Part shown: piece by piece, positions 18,454 to 27,403 of the stretch | Numbering within the stretch: the first letter of the stretch is position 1 | How the letters are laid out: every line of letters starts with the position of its first letter | NCBI RefSeq assembly: GCF_900102075.1 | Contig: NZ_FNAV01000009.1 | Span: 1 to 64,000, forward strand | Length of the DNA: 64,000 bases | Reading direction: 5' to 3' | Origin: Salipiger thiooxidans | GTDB lineage: Bacteria > Pseudomonadota > Alphaproteobacteria > Rhodobacterales > Rhodobacteraceae | Notes under the pieces: generated by a model | Seen by the model: the letters and a program-made list of their open reading frames with translations, nothing else | The model's database searches: none | What the model was told of the DNA's origin: nothing | Translations under genes and position numbers: made by a program

Positions 18454-18911
18454 GCGGGCAGGTCCATCATCGCTGTGAATTCGGCCTCTGCGGCCATCTC
18501 GCCGTCGACCTCGGCCACCCCCGCGAATTTCCAGACCTTGCCGCCGGGCTTGCCGCGCACCGTGGTGAGCTTCATCCGCAGCTGGTCGCCGGGCACCACC
18601 ATGCGGCGGAACTTGCACTTGTCGATGGCCATGAAATAGACCTTCAGGTTCTTGTCCGCGAGGCCGAGCGCTGTGCCCACCATCACCGCCGAGGTCTGTG
18701 CCATCGCCTCGACGATGGTGACGCCGGGCATGATCGGCTGACCGGGGAAGTGTCCCTGGAAATGGGGCTCGTTCATGGTGACGTTCTTGATGCCGACGGC
18801 GGACTGGTAGCCGTCGATGTCGACGACACGGTCCACGAGCAGGAACGGGTAACGGTGCGGCAGGATCCGCTGGATAAGGTGAATGTCCGCGGAAAGCAGC
18901 GTATCGGTCAT
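18450..18911 (-). CDS. fabZ: 3-hydroxyacyl-ACP dehydratase FabZ
   Basis: A hot-dog-fold protein of 153 residues. It dehydrates (3R)-3-hydroxyacyl-ACP in type II fatty acid synthesis and competes with LpxA for the same substrate. The N-terminal [13 protein letters not shown] and the catalytic His in [15 protein letters not shown] are clear, with the active-site Glu following in [10 protein letters not shown]. It is the first gene of the lipid A run and overlaps lpxA by 4 bp. A gap of 166 bp separates it from skp. That gap holds a GGTCCGG-CCGGACC hairpin (18948-18967) of unknown role. Confidence 0.96.
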   Translation of the reverse strand: MTDTLLSADIHLIQRILPHRYPFLLVDRVVDIDGYQSAVGIKNVTMNEPHFQGHFPGQPIMPGVTIVEAMAQTSAVMVGTALGLADKNLKVYFMAIDKCKFRRMVVPGDQLRMKLTTVRGKPGGKVWKFAGVAEVDGEMAAEAEFTAMMDLPA

Positions 18912-19077
18912 CTTGGGCCTTTCGTTTCCGACTGTCGTCCCTTGAACGGTCCGGTAAACCCCGGACCCACGTCCCGCCGGGATCTTCCGAAGGGAACGGG
19001 CGGAAAGCGATGCAGGGACCGTTCAGGTCTTTCAAGAAACGCTGTAGCAACAGCAGCCCCGGGGGGCAAGCGCGGCC

Positions 19078-19782
19078 CTACTCCTGCGCGGGGGCGCTCT
19101 GCTGGGGCTGACTGTCCGGCCGGGTCTGGGGGTGAGTGTCAGGCATGATGTCCGGCTGCGCCTCGGGCATGATGTCCGGCTGCGCCTCGGGCTGCACGTC
19201 AGTCTGGGTACCGAGCTGGCCCTGCGGTGCCTCGGCGCTGCCGTCGCCGATCGCCTCGTCGATGCGCGAGATGGCGGTGTCGGTGATGTCGATCACGTCC
19301 GCCGCCAGGAACACCGAGCGCTCGTCGATGATCACCGCAGCACCTGCCTCCTTCATGAGATCCGCAAGGACGGGCTGCGCGGCGGCCATGAACTGGCGCC
19401 GCCGCTCATCGGAAACGTTGCCGAGCGCGCGCGCCTTGGAGTCCTGCTCGCGGCGCAGCTCCTGCACCTTCTGGTCGAAGGCATCCGCCAGCTCGCGGAA
19501 TTCGGTCGGCGGCACGGTGCCGCGCTTCTCGGTGAGGGCGCGTTCCTCATCGGTGAGCGCCGCCTCGATGCGGCGGTTCTCGGCAGAGATCGCAGCACCC
19601 TCTTCCTCGAGCGCCGCGGTGACACGGCGCCCGTAGGCGCTTTCTCCGAAGAGCCGGTCGAACTCGACCGTCAGGATCACGCTCTGCACCACGCCCGGGC
19701 GCGTCGCCTCCTGCGCGGCAAGTGGCGCCCCGGCAAGGGCCAGGGCGAGCGCCAGAGCGGATTGCCGCAGCGCCCGACTCAT
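19078..19782 (-). CDS. skp: OmpH/Skp family periplasmic chaperone
   Basis: A protein of 234 residues with a signal peptide (about 1-23, ALALALAGAPLAAQ). The helical Skp domain (about 35-180) is rich in Glu/Arg heptads that form the tentacles of the trimer. Skp holds unfolded outer-membrane proteins for the Bam complex, consistent with bamA directly upstream (1-bp gap). Unusually, the last 45 residues form a Gln/Pro/Asp-rich tail with a tandem EAQPDIMP repeat encoded by an exact 24-bp duplication. The tail is not part of the classic Skp fold and its role is unknown. Confidence 0.88.
   Translation of the reverse strand: MSRALRQSALALALALAGAPLAAQEATRPGVVQSVILTVEFDRLFGESAYGRRVTAALEEEGAAISAENRRIEAALTDEERALTEKRGTVPPTEFRELADAFDQKVQELRREQDSKARALGNVSDERRRQFMAAAQPVLADLMKEAGAAVIIDERSVFLAADVIDITDTAISRIDEAIGDGSAEAPQGQLGTQTDVQPEAQPDIMPEAQPDIMPDTHPQTRPDSQPQQSAPAQE
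19142..19189. repeat. Exact 24-bp tandem duplication in skp tail
   Basis: Two identical 24-bp units (19142-19165 and 19166-19189) lie in frame in the skp 3' end and encode EAQPDIMP twice. Identity at the DNA level, including third positions, suggests a recent slippage event. Confidence 0.85.
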
Positions 19783-19783
19783 C

Positions 19784-22147
19784 TCAGAAGTCGGTCGAGA
19801 TGGTGAAGCTGAAGTTCTGCTCCTTGTCGCGCTTCTCTTTCTTCAGCGCCTTCGAGAAATCGAGGCGAAGCGGACCGAGCGCGCTGTCCCACAGGATCGA
19901 GAAACCGACGACATGGCGGAGCGAGAAGTCCTGATAGAGCACGTCGTTGGTGGTCGAGTTGACGGTGCTGTCCTCGAGCCCCCAGACCGAGCCCATGTCG
20001 TAGAACAGGCCGCCCGAGATGCCGTATTCCTCCGGCAGGCCAAGCGGGAATTCCGCCTCGAACCGGGCCACGGCGTAGTAGTCGCCGCCGAGAGAGTCGT
20101 CGACATCGTCGGCCGCGCTGTATTCGCGCGGACCGATGCCACCGTACTCGAAGCCACGCAGCGTGGAGTCGCTGAGCAGGTAGCGGTCGGTCACCCGGCT
20201 GGAGCCGCTGGAGTAGTTCAGCGCGCCGCCCTCGAACGAGGCCCGCAGCGTGATTTCCTCATTCCAGACACGGGTCTGCGCGATGGCGCGGACGTTGGTC
20301 TTGATGAACGTGGTGTCGCCGCCGACGCCGCCGAGATCCTGGCCGAACTCGAGCAGGACGCCCGCGTTGGGGTTCAGGCCGGTGCGGCGGGTGTCGTAGC
20401 TGAAGGTGTAGCCGAGGCTGCTGTCAAAGCGCGCACCGTCTTCCTCTTCCGCGCGGATGACCTGGCCGGCGTCACCGTCTTCGGTGTTGCGGATGTCCGA
20501 GTAGCCCAGCGTGTAACGCAGGCTCAGACGGCCGTTTTCCGAGATCGGGAACGAGAAGCTCGGGCGGAACTGGCCGCGGCGGGTGTCGAACTCGGCGTAT
20601 TCGTTGTCGGTCTCGCGGTAGCTGGCACCAAGGCCGAAGGCGAGATCGCGGCCAAGGAAGTACGGCTCGACGAAGTTGAAGTTGTAGGACGACGACGAGG
20701 ACGCGGTGTTGACGCCCAGCGACAGCGCCTGGCCACGGCCAAGGAAGTTGGTCTCGCCGAACGAGATCGACGCGCCGATGCCGCTGGTGGTCGAGTACGA
20801 CCCGCCGAAGCCGATGGAGCCGGTGGGCTGCTCGGTGACGTTCACGTCGACGATGACCTGCTGCGGCGTGCTGCCTTCGCGAGCGTCGACCTGCGCGTCC
20901 GAGAAGTAGCCGAGCGCGCGGATGCGTTCGGCGGACTGGCGGATGGCGCGCGGGTTGAACGGGTCACCCTCGGCGGTGTCGAACTGGCGCCGGATCACGC
21001 GGTCGAGCGTGGTGGTGTTGCCTTCGATGTCGATGCGCTCGACGAAGATGCGCGGGCCGCGGGTGAGCTGGAAGCTCACGTCGAGCGTCAGGTTGCGCTC
21101 GTTGCGGGTGACGCGGGGCTCGATGCGCACGAACTGCAGCCCCTCCTCGACCGCGAGCCGCTCGAGGCGGGCGATCTGGTTCTCGACCACGGAGGGCGAA
21201 TAGACCTTGCCGGGCTTCACCGTGAGCGCGTCGCGGAACAGCGGCACGTTGACCTCGGCCAGATCGGATTCGACCGAGATGTTGCCGAAGTTGAACTGCT
21301 GACCTTCCTCGATGTTGAAGGTCACGAAGTAGGCGTCACGCTCCTGCGCGAGCTCGGAGTTGACCCCGGTGATGCGGAAGTCGACGTAGCCGCGCGAGGC
21401 GTAGAAATCCTGCAGGAGCTGGCGGTCGAAGGCGATGCGATCCTCGATGTAGGTATCGCTGCGGATGATCGCGCGCAGCAGGCCGGCCTGCTTGGTCTCG
21501 AGCACGCGGCGCAGGCGCCCGTCCGAATAGGCCTGGTTGCCGACGAAACCGATGCGCTCGATCTCGGTCACGCCGCCTTCGAAGATCTCGTAGACGAGAT
21601 CGACGCGGTTCTCGGAGCGACGGATGAGCTTCGGGGTCACGCGGGCCGAGATCCGGCCCTGCTGGGTGTAGGCGTCGGCGATGGACTGGGCGTCCTGCTC
21701 GGCCATAGACGGGCTGTAGACCCGGCGCGGCTGCGAGCGCACGATCGCGGCGAGGTCCTCGTCCTTGATGCGGCGGTTGCCCTCGAAGGCGATGCGGTTG
21801 ACCGTCGGATACTCGACGACGCGGATCACCAGCGTGTTGCCCTGCGGCAGGATCTCGACCGTCTCGAAGAGGCCCGAGGCGACGATGCGCTGGTAGGCAT
21901 CGTTGAGCTCTGCGGCCGACACCGGTGCGCCGCGCGCGATTCCGGCGTAGCTCAGGATGGTGCCGGGCTCGATCCGCTGGTTGCCCTCGATCGACACGTT
22001 GTTGAAAGAGAAGGTCTGCGCCACGGCCTGCTCGGGAAGCGCCGTGAAAGCCATTGAAAACGCGACGGAAATTGCCGCGAGAGATGCCGTGCCCCTGAAA
22101 ATGCGCGCAAGGCGCGGGAGGCGCGCTCCCGTTTGCCCGTTGGTCAT
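19784..22147 (-). CDS. bamA: Outer-membrane protein assembly factor BamA
   Basis: A protein of 787 residues, central to folding and insertion of outer-membrane beta-barrels. A signal peptide with a long n-region (to about residue 43, ending AVAQT) is followed by five POTRA domains (about 45-440), which start with FSFNNVSIEGNQRIE. The C-terminal 16-strand Omp85 barrel follows. The protein ends in Phe (SFTISTDF), the outer-membrane C-terminal signature. Its own promoter lies at 22181-22209, so bamA-skp can be expressed apart from rseP. Confidence 0.96.
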   Translation of the reverse strand: MTNGQTGARLPRLARIFRGTASLAAISVAFSMAFTALPEQAVAQTFSFNNVSIEGNQRIEPGTILSYAGIARGAPVSAAELNDAYQRIVASGLFETVEILPQGNTLVIRVVEYPTVNRIAFEGNRRIKDEDLAAIVRSQPRRVYSPSMAEQDAQSIADAYTQQGRISARVTPKLIRRSENRVDLVYEIFEGGVTEIERIGFVGNQAYSDGRLRRVLETKQAGLLRAIIRSDTYIEDRIAFDRQLLQDFYASRGYVDFRITGVNSELAQERDAYFVTFNIEEGQQFNFGNISVESDLAEVNVPLFRDALTVKPGKVYSPSVVENQIARLERLAVEEGLQFVRIEPRVTRNERNLTLDVSFQLTRGPRIFVERIDIEGNTTTLDRVIRRQFDTAEGDPFNPRAIRQSAERIRALGYFSDAQVDAREGSTPQQVIVDVNVTEQPTGSIGFGGSYSTTSGIGASISFGETNFLGRGQALSLGVNTASSSSSYNFNFVEPYFLGRDLAFGLGASYRETDNEYAEFDTRRGQFRPSFSFPISENGRLSLRYTLGYSDIRNTEDGDAGQVIRAEEEDGARFDSSLGYTFSYDTRRTGLNPNAGVLLEFGQDLGGVGGDTTFIKTNVRAIAQTRVWNEEITLRASFEGGALNYSSGSSRVTDRYLLSDSTLRGFEYGGIGPREYSAADDVDDSLGGDYYAVARFEAEFPLGLPEEYGISGGLFYDMGSVWGLEDSTVNSTTNDVLYQDFSLRHVVGFSILWDSALGPLRLDFSKALKKEKRDKEQNFSFTISTDF

Positions 22148-22180
22148 GCTGCCAATCCACTCCGCCGTATTTTTTTTACG

Positions 22181-22209
22181 TGAGTAAAGGGATTGGGCAG
22201 GCTTGTCAA
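22181..22209 (-). promoter_or_regulatory. Promoter of bamA
   Basis: On the minus strand a perfect TTGACA (22209-22204) and TACTCA (22186-22181) are separated by 17 bp, about 34 bp before the bamA start. The -35 box abuts the terminator-like hairpin at 22208-22224. Confidence 0.6.
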
Positions 22210-22224
22210 AAGCCGAAACCGGCT
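22208..22224 (-). terminator. Short terminator-like hairpin before bamA
   Basis: The stem AGCCG (22211-22215) with CGGCT (22220-22224) has a 4-nt loop and is followed on the minus strand by TTTT. It lies just after the 41-codon ORF stop and may separate that transcript from bamA. The stem is only 5 bp, so termination would be weak. Confidence 0.35.
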
Positions 22225-22228
22225 GTGA

Positions 22229-22354
22229 CTACAGCGATCCGAGGAAGGCGCCGAAATACAACGCACCCACGATCATGCCGACCGAAAGCAGGCGATCCCA
22301 GTTGATCGTGACAAGAAGGCCGAGGCCGCGACAGCCGGATTGAAGGGTGTGCAT
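22229..22354 (-). CDS. Putative 41-residue single-pass membrane microprotein
   Basis: An open frame of 41 codons from ATG (22354) to TAG (22229), between rseP and bamA on the same strand. The first 20 residues are mixed (a Cys at 8, Arg at 9, then TINWDR at 16-21). Residues 22-41 form one uninterrupted hydrophobic helix (LLSVGMIVGA then LYFGAFLGSL) ending at the stop. The NWDR-then-helix layout looks like a designed N-in or N-out membrane anchor rather than random sequence. Codon choice is GC-rich at third positions like its neighbours. No clear ribosome site is visible. A LexA-box match lies 54 bp upstream (22408-22422). Function unknown; existence needs support from conservation. Confidence 0.5.
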   Translation of the reverse strand: MHTLQSGCRGLGLLVTINWDRLLSVGMIVGALYFGAFLGSL

Positions 22355-22407
22355 TTGTCGGACGCCGGTTCTTTGCGCATTGGGCCGCGACGCGCGCAGC
22401 GGGAATG

Positions 22408-22422
22408 GTTCGGGCGTCGTTC
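22408..22422. promoter_or_regulatory. LexA-box match (GTTC-N7-GTTC) upstream of the microprotein
   Basis: GTTC (22408-22411), seven bases, GTTC (22419-22422) matches the alphaproteobacterial SOS operator exactly. It lies downstream of rseP and upstream of the 41-codon ORF. A weak promoter (TTGGGA at 22433-22428, AACCAT at 22410-22405 on the minus strand) would place the box inside the promoter. About two such matches are expected by chance in 64 kb, so this one alone is not decisive. Confidence 0.4.
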
Positions 22423-22502
22423 TACCATCCCAATATGGCCCAATTGGGGCGATCCGGCGCGCCAGTGCGTGGTGGCGCGCCGAAGGTTTCCTGCGCGTCC
22501 CG

Positions 22503-23846
22503 TCAGGGGCAAAAGAGATCGTTGGTCAGCGCGAAGGTCATCAGCGACAGGATCAGGATCAGCCCGATCGACATCAGCACGTTGAGCGCGCGGTCCGACG
22601 GAGGCTTGCCGCTGACCGCTTCCCAGGCGTGGAACACCAGGTGCCCGCCGTCGAGCACCGGCACCGGGAACAGGTTCAGAAGGCCCACAGCGGTCGAGAG
22701 CACGGCGATGAAGGTGATGAAGCTCTGCCCGCCTTGGCTTGCCATCGCGCCCGAGGTCTGCGCGATGCCGATGGGGCCCGACAGGTTGCACGACGAGATG
22801 TTGCCGATCACCATGTTCCAGAGCCCGGAGAGCGAGCCGGTGATGATGCTCCATGTGCGCTCGACGCCGCCGGTGAAGGCCTCGACGGGGCCCACCATGC
22901 TGGTCGCGGGCTCGAAGGCCAGCCCGCCGACGATGCCGATGCGGTAGACCGTGTGGTAGCCGCCCTCGGGCAGCGGCTCGTCCGTGCGCTTGGGCGTGAG
23001 CTCGAGCTCGAGCGTCTCGCCGTTGCGCCAGACCGTCAGGTCGAGCGGCGCGCCCCCGGAGCCCTCGACCTTTTCCTTGAGCTGATCGAAGGCAAAGGCC
23101 TGCTCGCCGTTGATCGACATGACGATGTCGCCGGGCTCGATCCCGGCCTCGTTGGCAGCGGACCGCGGCACGATCTGGGTGGCGATGGGCGGATAGACAT
23201 AGGGGCCGTCTACTTCGATCTCCTGCCCGTCACGGTTCACGATGTAGGGCAGGATAGCCTCGTGCGGCAGCGTGTCCATGAAGGTGCCGAAAGCCTCGGA
23301 ATCGCCGAAGTCGGGCAGCGGCGCGCCGCCGATCTCGAGGATCTCGTCGCCCTCGCGCAGGTCCTGCGCCACCGGCAGCGCGCGCAGCTCGCCCACGGTG
23401 AAGGGCTCGGCCACCCGGCCCTGCACCATGAAGATGCCGGTGAAGACGACGATGGTGAGCACGAAGTTAAACACCGGCCCGGCGGCGACCGTGGCGGCCC
23501 GCGCCCAGAGCGGCGCGCCGTTCATGGTGCGGCGTTTCTCCTCGTCCGAGAGCTGCGCCATCGCGGCCTCGTCGGCGCCGCCGCTGGCGTTGGCATCGCC
23601 CTTGAACTTGACGTAGCCGCCGAAGGGCAGCGCCGCAATCTGCCACTTGGTGCCGCGCTTGTCGTCGCGCGACCAGATCACCGGCCCGAAGCCCAGCGAG
23701 AACACGTCCGCGTCGATTCCCGACCAGCGGCCGACGATGTAGTGACCATATTCATGGATGGCCACGACCACCGAAAGCGCGACGACGAAGGCGATCAGAG
23801 TGTAGATCAGGCCTCCGAATTCGGGGATCAATTGCGCAATGTCCAA
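22503..23846 (-). CDS. rseP: RIP zinc metalloprotease RseP
   Basis: A site-2-type intramembrane protease of 447 residues. It cleaves membrane-bound regulators, classically anti-sigma factors in envelope stress. The zinc motif HEYGH is at 31-35 in the first membrane helix. Two PDZ-like regions lie around residues 110-300. The second active-site motif, NLFPVPVLDGGHL, is near the C-terminus and followed by membrane helices. The start appears to be TTG (23846-23844), because no ATG or GTG gives the conserved N-terminal helix. It lies 12 bp after dxr. Function in this organism is inferred from the family. Confidence 0.93.
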   Translation of the reverse strand: MDIAQLIPEFGGLIYTLIAFVVALSVVVAIHEYGHYIVGRWSGIDADVFSLGFGPVIWSRDDKRGTKWQIAALPFGGYVKFKGDANASGGADEAAMAQLSDEEKRRTMNGAPLWARAATVAAGPVFNFVLTIVVFTGIFMVQGRVAEPFTVGELRALPVAQDLREGDEILEIGGAPLPDFGDSEAFGTFMDTLPHEAILPYIVNRDGQEIEVDGPYVYPPIATQIVPRSAANEAGIEPGDIVMSINGEQAFAFDQLKEKVEGSGGAPLDLTVWRNGETLELELTPKRTDEPLPEGGYHTVYRIGIVGGLAFEPATSMVGPVEAFTGGVERTWSIITGSLSGLWNMVIGNISSCNLSGPIGIAQTSGAMASQGGQSFITFIAVLSTAVGLLNLFPVPVLDGGHLVFHAWEAVSGKPPSDRALNVLMSIGLILILSLMTFALTNDLFCP

Positions 23847-23858
23847 AACCGGTGCCTC

Positions 23859-25025
23859 TTACTGCTGTTTCATTATTTCGTCCGCGGTAACACGGGCGAA
23901 ATGGTCCGCTTGGCGGACGTTATCAAGAGTGATCCCGGCATGAATGAGGCTCCCCTCGCCGGAAACACGGTTTAGTGTCTCCTCGACGACGGCGGCCATG
24001 CGGGTGAATCCAATGCGTTTTTCGATAAAGGCGTCGAGCGCGCGCTCCTTGGCGGCGTTGAACACCGCCCCCGAGAGCCCGCCGGTGCGCATCACCTCGC
24101 GCGCCAGCCGCAGCGCCGGCCAGCGCGTCTCGCAGGCGGCGCGGAAGGTGAACTGGCCCAGCTTGACGAGGTCGAGCCGCTCGACCGGCAGTTCCTGCCG
24201 CTGCGGGTGATGCAGCGCGAAGCCGATGGCGTGGCGCATGTCCGGGGGCCCGACATGGGCCATCAGCGCGCCGTCGCGGAACCCCACCAGCGCATGGATC
24301 ATCGATTCCGGGTGCACCACGACCTCGATCAGATCGGGGTCGATGTCGAAAAACTCTTTGGTCTCTATGACTTCGAGCGCCTTGTTGAACATCGAGGCCG
24401 AGTCGATGGTGATCCGCTGCCCCATGTCCCAGTTGGGATGGGTCGCGGCCTGCTCGGGCGTCGCCTCGGCCAGCTTCTCGAGCGGCCAGTCGCGGAAGGC
24501 GCCGCCGCTGGCGGTGATGATCACGCGCTCGACGGCGTCGAGATCTTCGCCAATGAGCGCCTGGAAGACGGCGGAATGCTCGCTGTCGACGGGCAGCACG
24601 GCGCTGCCATGGGCCTTGGCGGTTCCCATGACCAGCGGCCCGGCGCAGACCATGCTTTCCTTGTTGGCAAGCGCCAGCGTGGCGCCGGTCTCGAGTGCGG
24701 CCAGCCCCGGAGGCAGCCCCGCGGCGCCAACGATGGCCGACATCACCCAGTCGGCAGGACGTCGCGCCGCCTCGACCAGCGCCTCGGCACCGGCAGCGGC
24801 CTCGATGCCGGTGCCCGAAAGGCGCTCGCGCAGGTCAGGCAGCAGCGCCTCGTCGGCGGTGACGGCGATCTCGGCCCGGAGCTGGCGCGCGTCCTTGGCC
24901 AGCTGCGCGACATTGCGGCCACCGGTGAGCGCCACCACATGATAGGCGGCGGAATTGCGGGCGATCAGGTCAATGGTGTTCTGGCCAATGGACCCGGTCG
25001 CGCCGAAAATGGAGATACGTCGCAT
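23859..25025 (-). CDS. dxr: 1-deoxy-D-xylulose 5-phosphate reductoisomerase
   Basis: A protein of 388 residues. It converts DXP to 2-C-methyl-D-erythritol 4-phosphate with NADPH, the first committed step of the MEP isoprenoid pathway. The NADPH loop GATGSIGQNT is at residues 8-17; substrate and metal motifs include LANKESMV and PVDSEHSA. The ATG at 25025 overlaps the cdsA stop by one base (TGATG). A longer open frame upstream runs through cdsA in another frame and is not coding. Neighbouring uppS uses isoprenoids made by this pathway. Confidence 0.96.
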   Translation of the reverse strand: MRRISIFGATGSIGQNTIDLIARNSAAYHVVALTGGRNVAQLAKDARQLRAEIAVTADEALLPDLRERLSGTGIEAAAGAEALVEAARRPADWVMSAIVGAAGLPPGLAALETGATLALANKESMVCAGPLVMGTAKAHGSAVLPVDSEHSAVFQALIGEDLDAVERVIITASGGAFRDWPLEKLAEATPEQAATHPNWDMGQRITIDSASMFNKALEVIETKEFFDIDPDLIEVVVHPESMIHALVGFRDGALMAHVGPPDMRHAIGFALHHPQRQELPVERLDLVKLGQFTFRAACETRWPALRLAREVMRTGGLSGAVFNAAKERALDAFIEKRIGFTRMAAVVEETLNRVSGEGSLIHAGITLDNVRQADHFARVTADEIMKQQ

Positions 25026-25810
25026 CAAAACCCCGGGGGAAAGTCCACGACTTGCCCGGCGAGCAGCAGGAACAGCGCCGCACCCAGCATTCCGTCGAAG
25101 CGGTCGAGCAGGCCGCCATGGCCGGGGATGAGGGCCGAGCTGTCCTTGACCCCTGCCCGGCGCTTGACCGTGCTCTCGGCCATATCGCCGATCTGGCTTG
25201 CCATTGAGATGGCAACCGAAATACCCATGAGTCCGATCCCGGCGTGGGTGGTGCCCGCGAAGAGCAGACCCACCAGCGCGGCACCGACCCAGCCGGCAAT
25301 GGCGCCGGACCAGGTCTTCTTGGGCGAGACGCGCGGCCAGAGTTTCGGCCCGCCGAACGCGCGACCGGCGAAATAGCCGCCGACGTCGGTGATCACGACG
25401 ACGCAGACCAGCCAGAGCATCCAGACCAGCCCGAGATCGGCGCGCAGCTTCATGAAACCATAGCCCGCGAGCAGGATCAGAGCGGTGAAGACCGCATAGG
25501 TCACCCCGCCGCGCTCCATCCGGCCGAAGCCCGCCATCGAGGGCAGCAGCAGCAGCGGCAGCGCGAAGGCGGGTGGCAGGTAGGCGGCGGCGAGCGCGCA
25601 GCCCCCGGCCAGCACGCCCAGCACCGGCGCCGACTTGTCGCGGGCGGTGTCGACCATGCGCACCAGCTCCCACACCATGATGCCGCAGGCGAGCGAGATG
25701 AAGGCCCGCCACGCGATGCCTCCGACCCAGACCGCGATCAGGCTGAGTGCAATGAGGACCGCCGCCGAGATCACCCGTGGCCGCAGGTCCGTCCAACGCG
25801 AGGAGTTCAT
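25025..25810 (-). CDS. cdsA: Phosphatidate cytidylyltransferase
   Basis: An integral membrane enzyme of 261 residues. It makes CDP-diacylglycerol from CTP and phosphatidate for phospholipid synthesis. About seven hydrophobic segments are visible. The family signature runs through STVKRRAGVKDSSALIPGHG and GGLLDRFDG near residues 214-243, with the conserved Lys-Asp and Asp-Arg-Phe-Asp residues. It overlaps uppS by 4 bp (ATGA) and dxr by 1 bp. Confidence 0.95.
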   Translation of the reverse strand: MNSSRWTDLRPRVISAAVLIALSLIAVWVGGIAWRAFISLACGIMVWELVRMVDTARDKSAPVLGVLAGGCALAAAYLPPAFALPLLLLPSMAGFGRMERGGVTYAVFTALILLAGYGFMKLRADLGLVWMLWLVCVVVITDVGGYFAGRAFGGPKLWPRVSPKKTWSGAIAGWVGAALVGLLFAGTTHAGIGLMGISVAISMASQIGDMAESTVKRRAGVKDSSALIPGHGGLLDRFDGMLGAALFLLLAGQVVDFPPGF

Positions 25811-26532
25811 GCTTTCACGCCCCCGTAGCGCCGTTCGCGGTTGCCATAGGCGGTGACCAGTCGGCCGAACTCCTCGGCGCAGAAATCCGGCCAGAGCGTG
25901 TCGATGAACTCGTATTCCGCGTAGGCCGACTGCCAGAGCAGGAAGTTCGAGATGCGCGCCTCGCCCGAGGTGCGGATCACCAGATCCGGGTCGGGCAGCA
26001 CGCAGGTGTCGAGGTACTTGGGAAGCGTCTCTTCGTTGACCGCATCCGGGTCGAGCTTGCCCGCCGCCACGTCCTGCGCCAGCCGCCGCGTGGCGCGGGC
26101 CACCTCGTCACGGCCGCCGTAGTTGATGGCGATGGTGAGGTTCACGCCGGTGCAGCCCGAGGTCATGAACTCGAGCTCGTCCATCAGCGACACCAGTTTC
26201 TTGTCGAGCCGCACCCGGTCGCCGATGAAGCGCACGCGCACGTTCTCTTCGAACAGCGCGCGGGCCTCCTTGGTGATGTAGCGACGGAACAGGCTCATCA
26301 GCCCCGCCACCTCGGACTGGGTGCGTCTCCAGTTCTCGGTAGAGAAGGCGAAGATCGTGACGTAGCGCACGCCGAGGTCCGGGCAGGCCTCGACGATCTC
26401 GCGAACGCGCTTCGCCCCGGCATGGTGGCCGAACAGTCTCGGGCGCCCACGCCGCTGGGCCCAGCGACCGTTGCCATCCATGATGATGGCGACGTGCCGA
26501 GGTCCGTTCCCCTCGCGGATGGGTTTGGGCAT
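25807..26532 (-). CDS. uppS: Undecaprenyl diphosphate synthase
   Basis: A cis-prenyltransferase of 241 residues. It extends farnesyl diphosphate with isopentenyl diphosphate to the C55 lipid carrier of peptidoglycan and O-antigen. The N-terminal IIMDGNGRWA places the essential Asp at 19, and RTSGEARISNFLLWQ plus AYAEYEF form the second conserved part. The ATG at 26532 is chosen because the longer open frame above it lies within frr in another frame. The gap to frr is 41 bp. Confidence 0.96.
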   Translation of the reverse strand: MPKPIREGNGPRHVAIIMDGNGRWAQRRGRPRLFGHHAGAKRVREIVEACPDLGVRYVTIFAFSTENWRRTQSEVAGLMSLFRRYITKEARALFEENVRVRFIGDRVRLDKKLVSLMDELEFMTSGCTGVNLTIAINYGGRDEVARATRRLAQDVAAGKLDPDAVNEETLPKYLDTCVLPDPDLVIRTSGEARISNFLLWQSAYAEYEFIDTLWPDFCAEEFGRLVTAYGNRERRYGGVKA

Positions 26533-26573
26533 GACGCGGTCCACTCCCTTGGTCCCTGGCACCCGCACGCCGA

Positions 26574-27137
26574 TCAGACCTGCATGATCTCTTCTTGCTT
26601 GTGCTCGAGCGCCTCGTCCACCTTCTTGATGTAGAGGTCGGTGATGTCCTGCACTTCGGATTCCCAGAACTTCTGATCGTCCTCGGCCATGCCGTCGGCC
26701 TTGGCCTTCTTGACCTGGTCCATGCCGTCGCGGCGCACGTTGCGGATCGCGACGCGGGCGTGCTCGGCGTAGTGGCCGGCGACCTTGGTCAGCTCGCGGC
26801 GGCGCTCTTCGTTGAGCTCGGGGATCGGCAGCATGATGATGGTGCCGTTCAGCTGGGGGTTGATACCCAGACCCGACTCGCGGATCGCCTTCTCGACCTT
26901 GCCCACGAGGCCCTTGTCCCACACGTTGATGGTGACCATGCGCGGCTCGGGCACGTTAACGGTGCCCACCTGGTTGATCGGGGTCATCTGGCCATAGGCT
27001 TCGACCTGCACCGGCTCCAGCATCGAGCCCGAGGCACGCCCGGTTCGAAGCGAGGCGAATTCGGTGCGCAGGTTCGACATGGCGCCATCCATGCGGCGCT
27101 TTAGGTCATCGGTGTCGAGTTCGAAATCTTCTGACAT
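26574..27137 (-). CDS. frr: Ribosome recycling factor
   Basis: A protein of 187 residues, the usual RRF length. With EF-G it splits post-termination ribosomes. Typical features are RTGRAS in domain I, INVWDK and the [12 protein letters not shown] loop, then the basic helix [21 protein letters not shown] and [17 protein letters not shown] at the end. The start is at the ATG 27137, not the upstream in-frame codon at 27362. Normally pyrH lies directly upstream; here an RTX gene on the opposite strand separates them, so frr must have its own promoter in 27138-27400. A TATACA box is visible there on the minus strand, without a clear -35. Confidence 0.96.
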   Translation of the reverse strand: MSEDFELDTDDLKRRMDGAMSNLRTEFASLRTGRASGSMLEPVQVEAYGQMTPINQVGTVNVPEPRMVTINVWDKGLVGKVEKAIRESGLGINPQLNGTIIMLPIPELNEERRRELTKVAGHYAEHARVAIRNVRRDGMDQVKKAKADGMAEDDQKFWESEVQDITDLYIKKVDEALEHKQEEIMQV

Positions 27138-27403
27138 GGTTGGTCTTGCCCGCTCAGGTGTTTGTCGTTCGGTCCGCTTTCTAGGACAGGCGCGCCCGGA
27201 TGTATAGCTGTCTTGCCGTGAAACGGCCCGTGACGGCGCAATCATCGTCCCTTCCGACGCGTTGCCGCCCCCCTCGGGCCGGAACCCGCTTGGCGGTGCC
27301 GTCATGCTGCAGCGCAGTTTGACAGCTGCCGATGGCACCGCTACCCATTCTCCTAATACCACCCCTGAATTCGTTCGCCTTTCGCATATCGGAGCCCCGA
27401 GAC

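Noticed and set aside
19913-22057. A 714-codon open frame antisense to bamA
   Set aside because: High GC content leaves long antisense frames open; its translation is Arg/Val/Gly/Asp-biased with no domain, while bamA on the other strand is certain.
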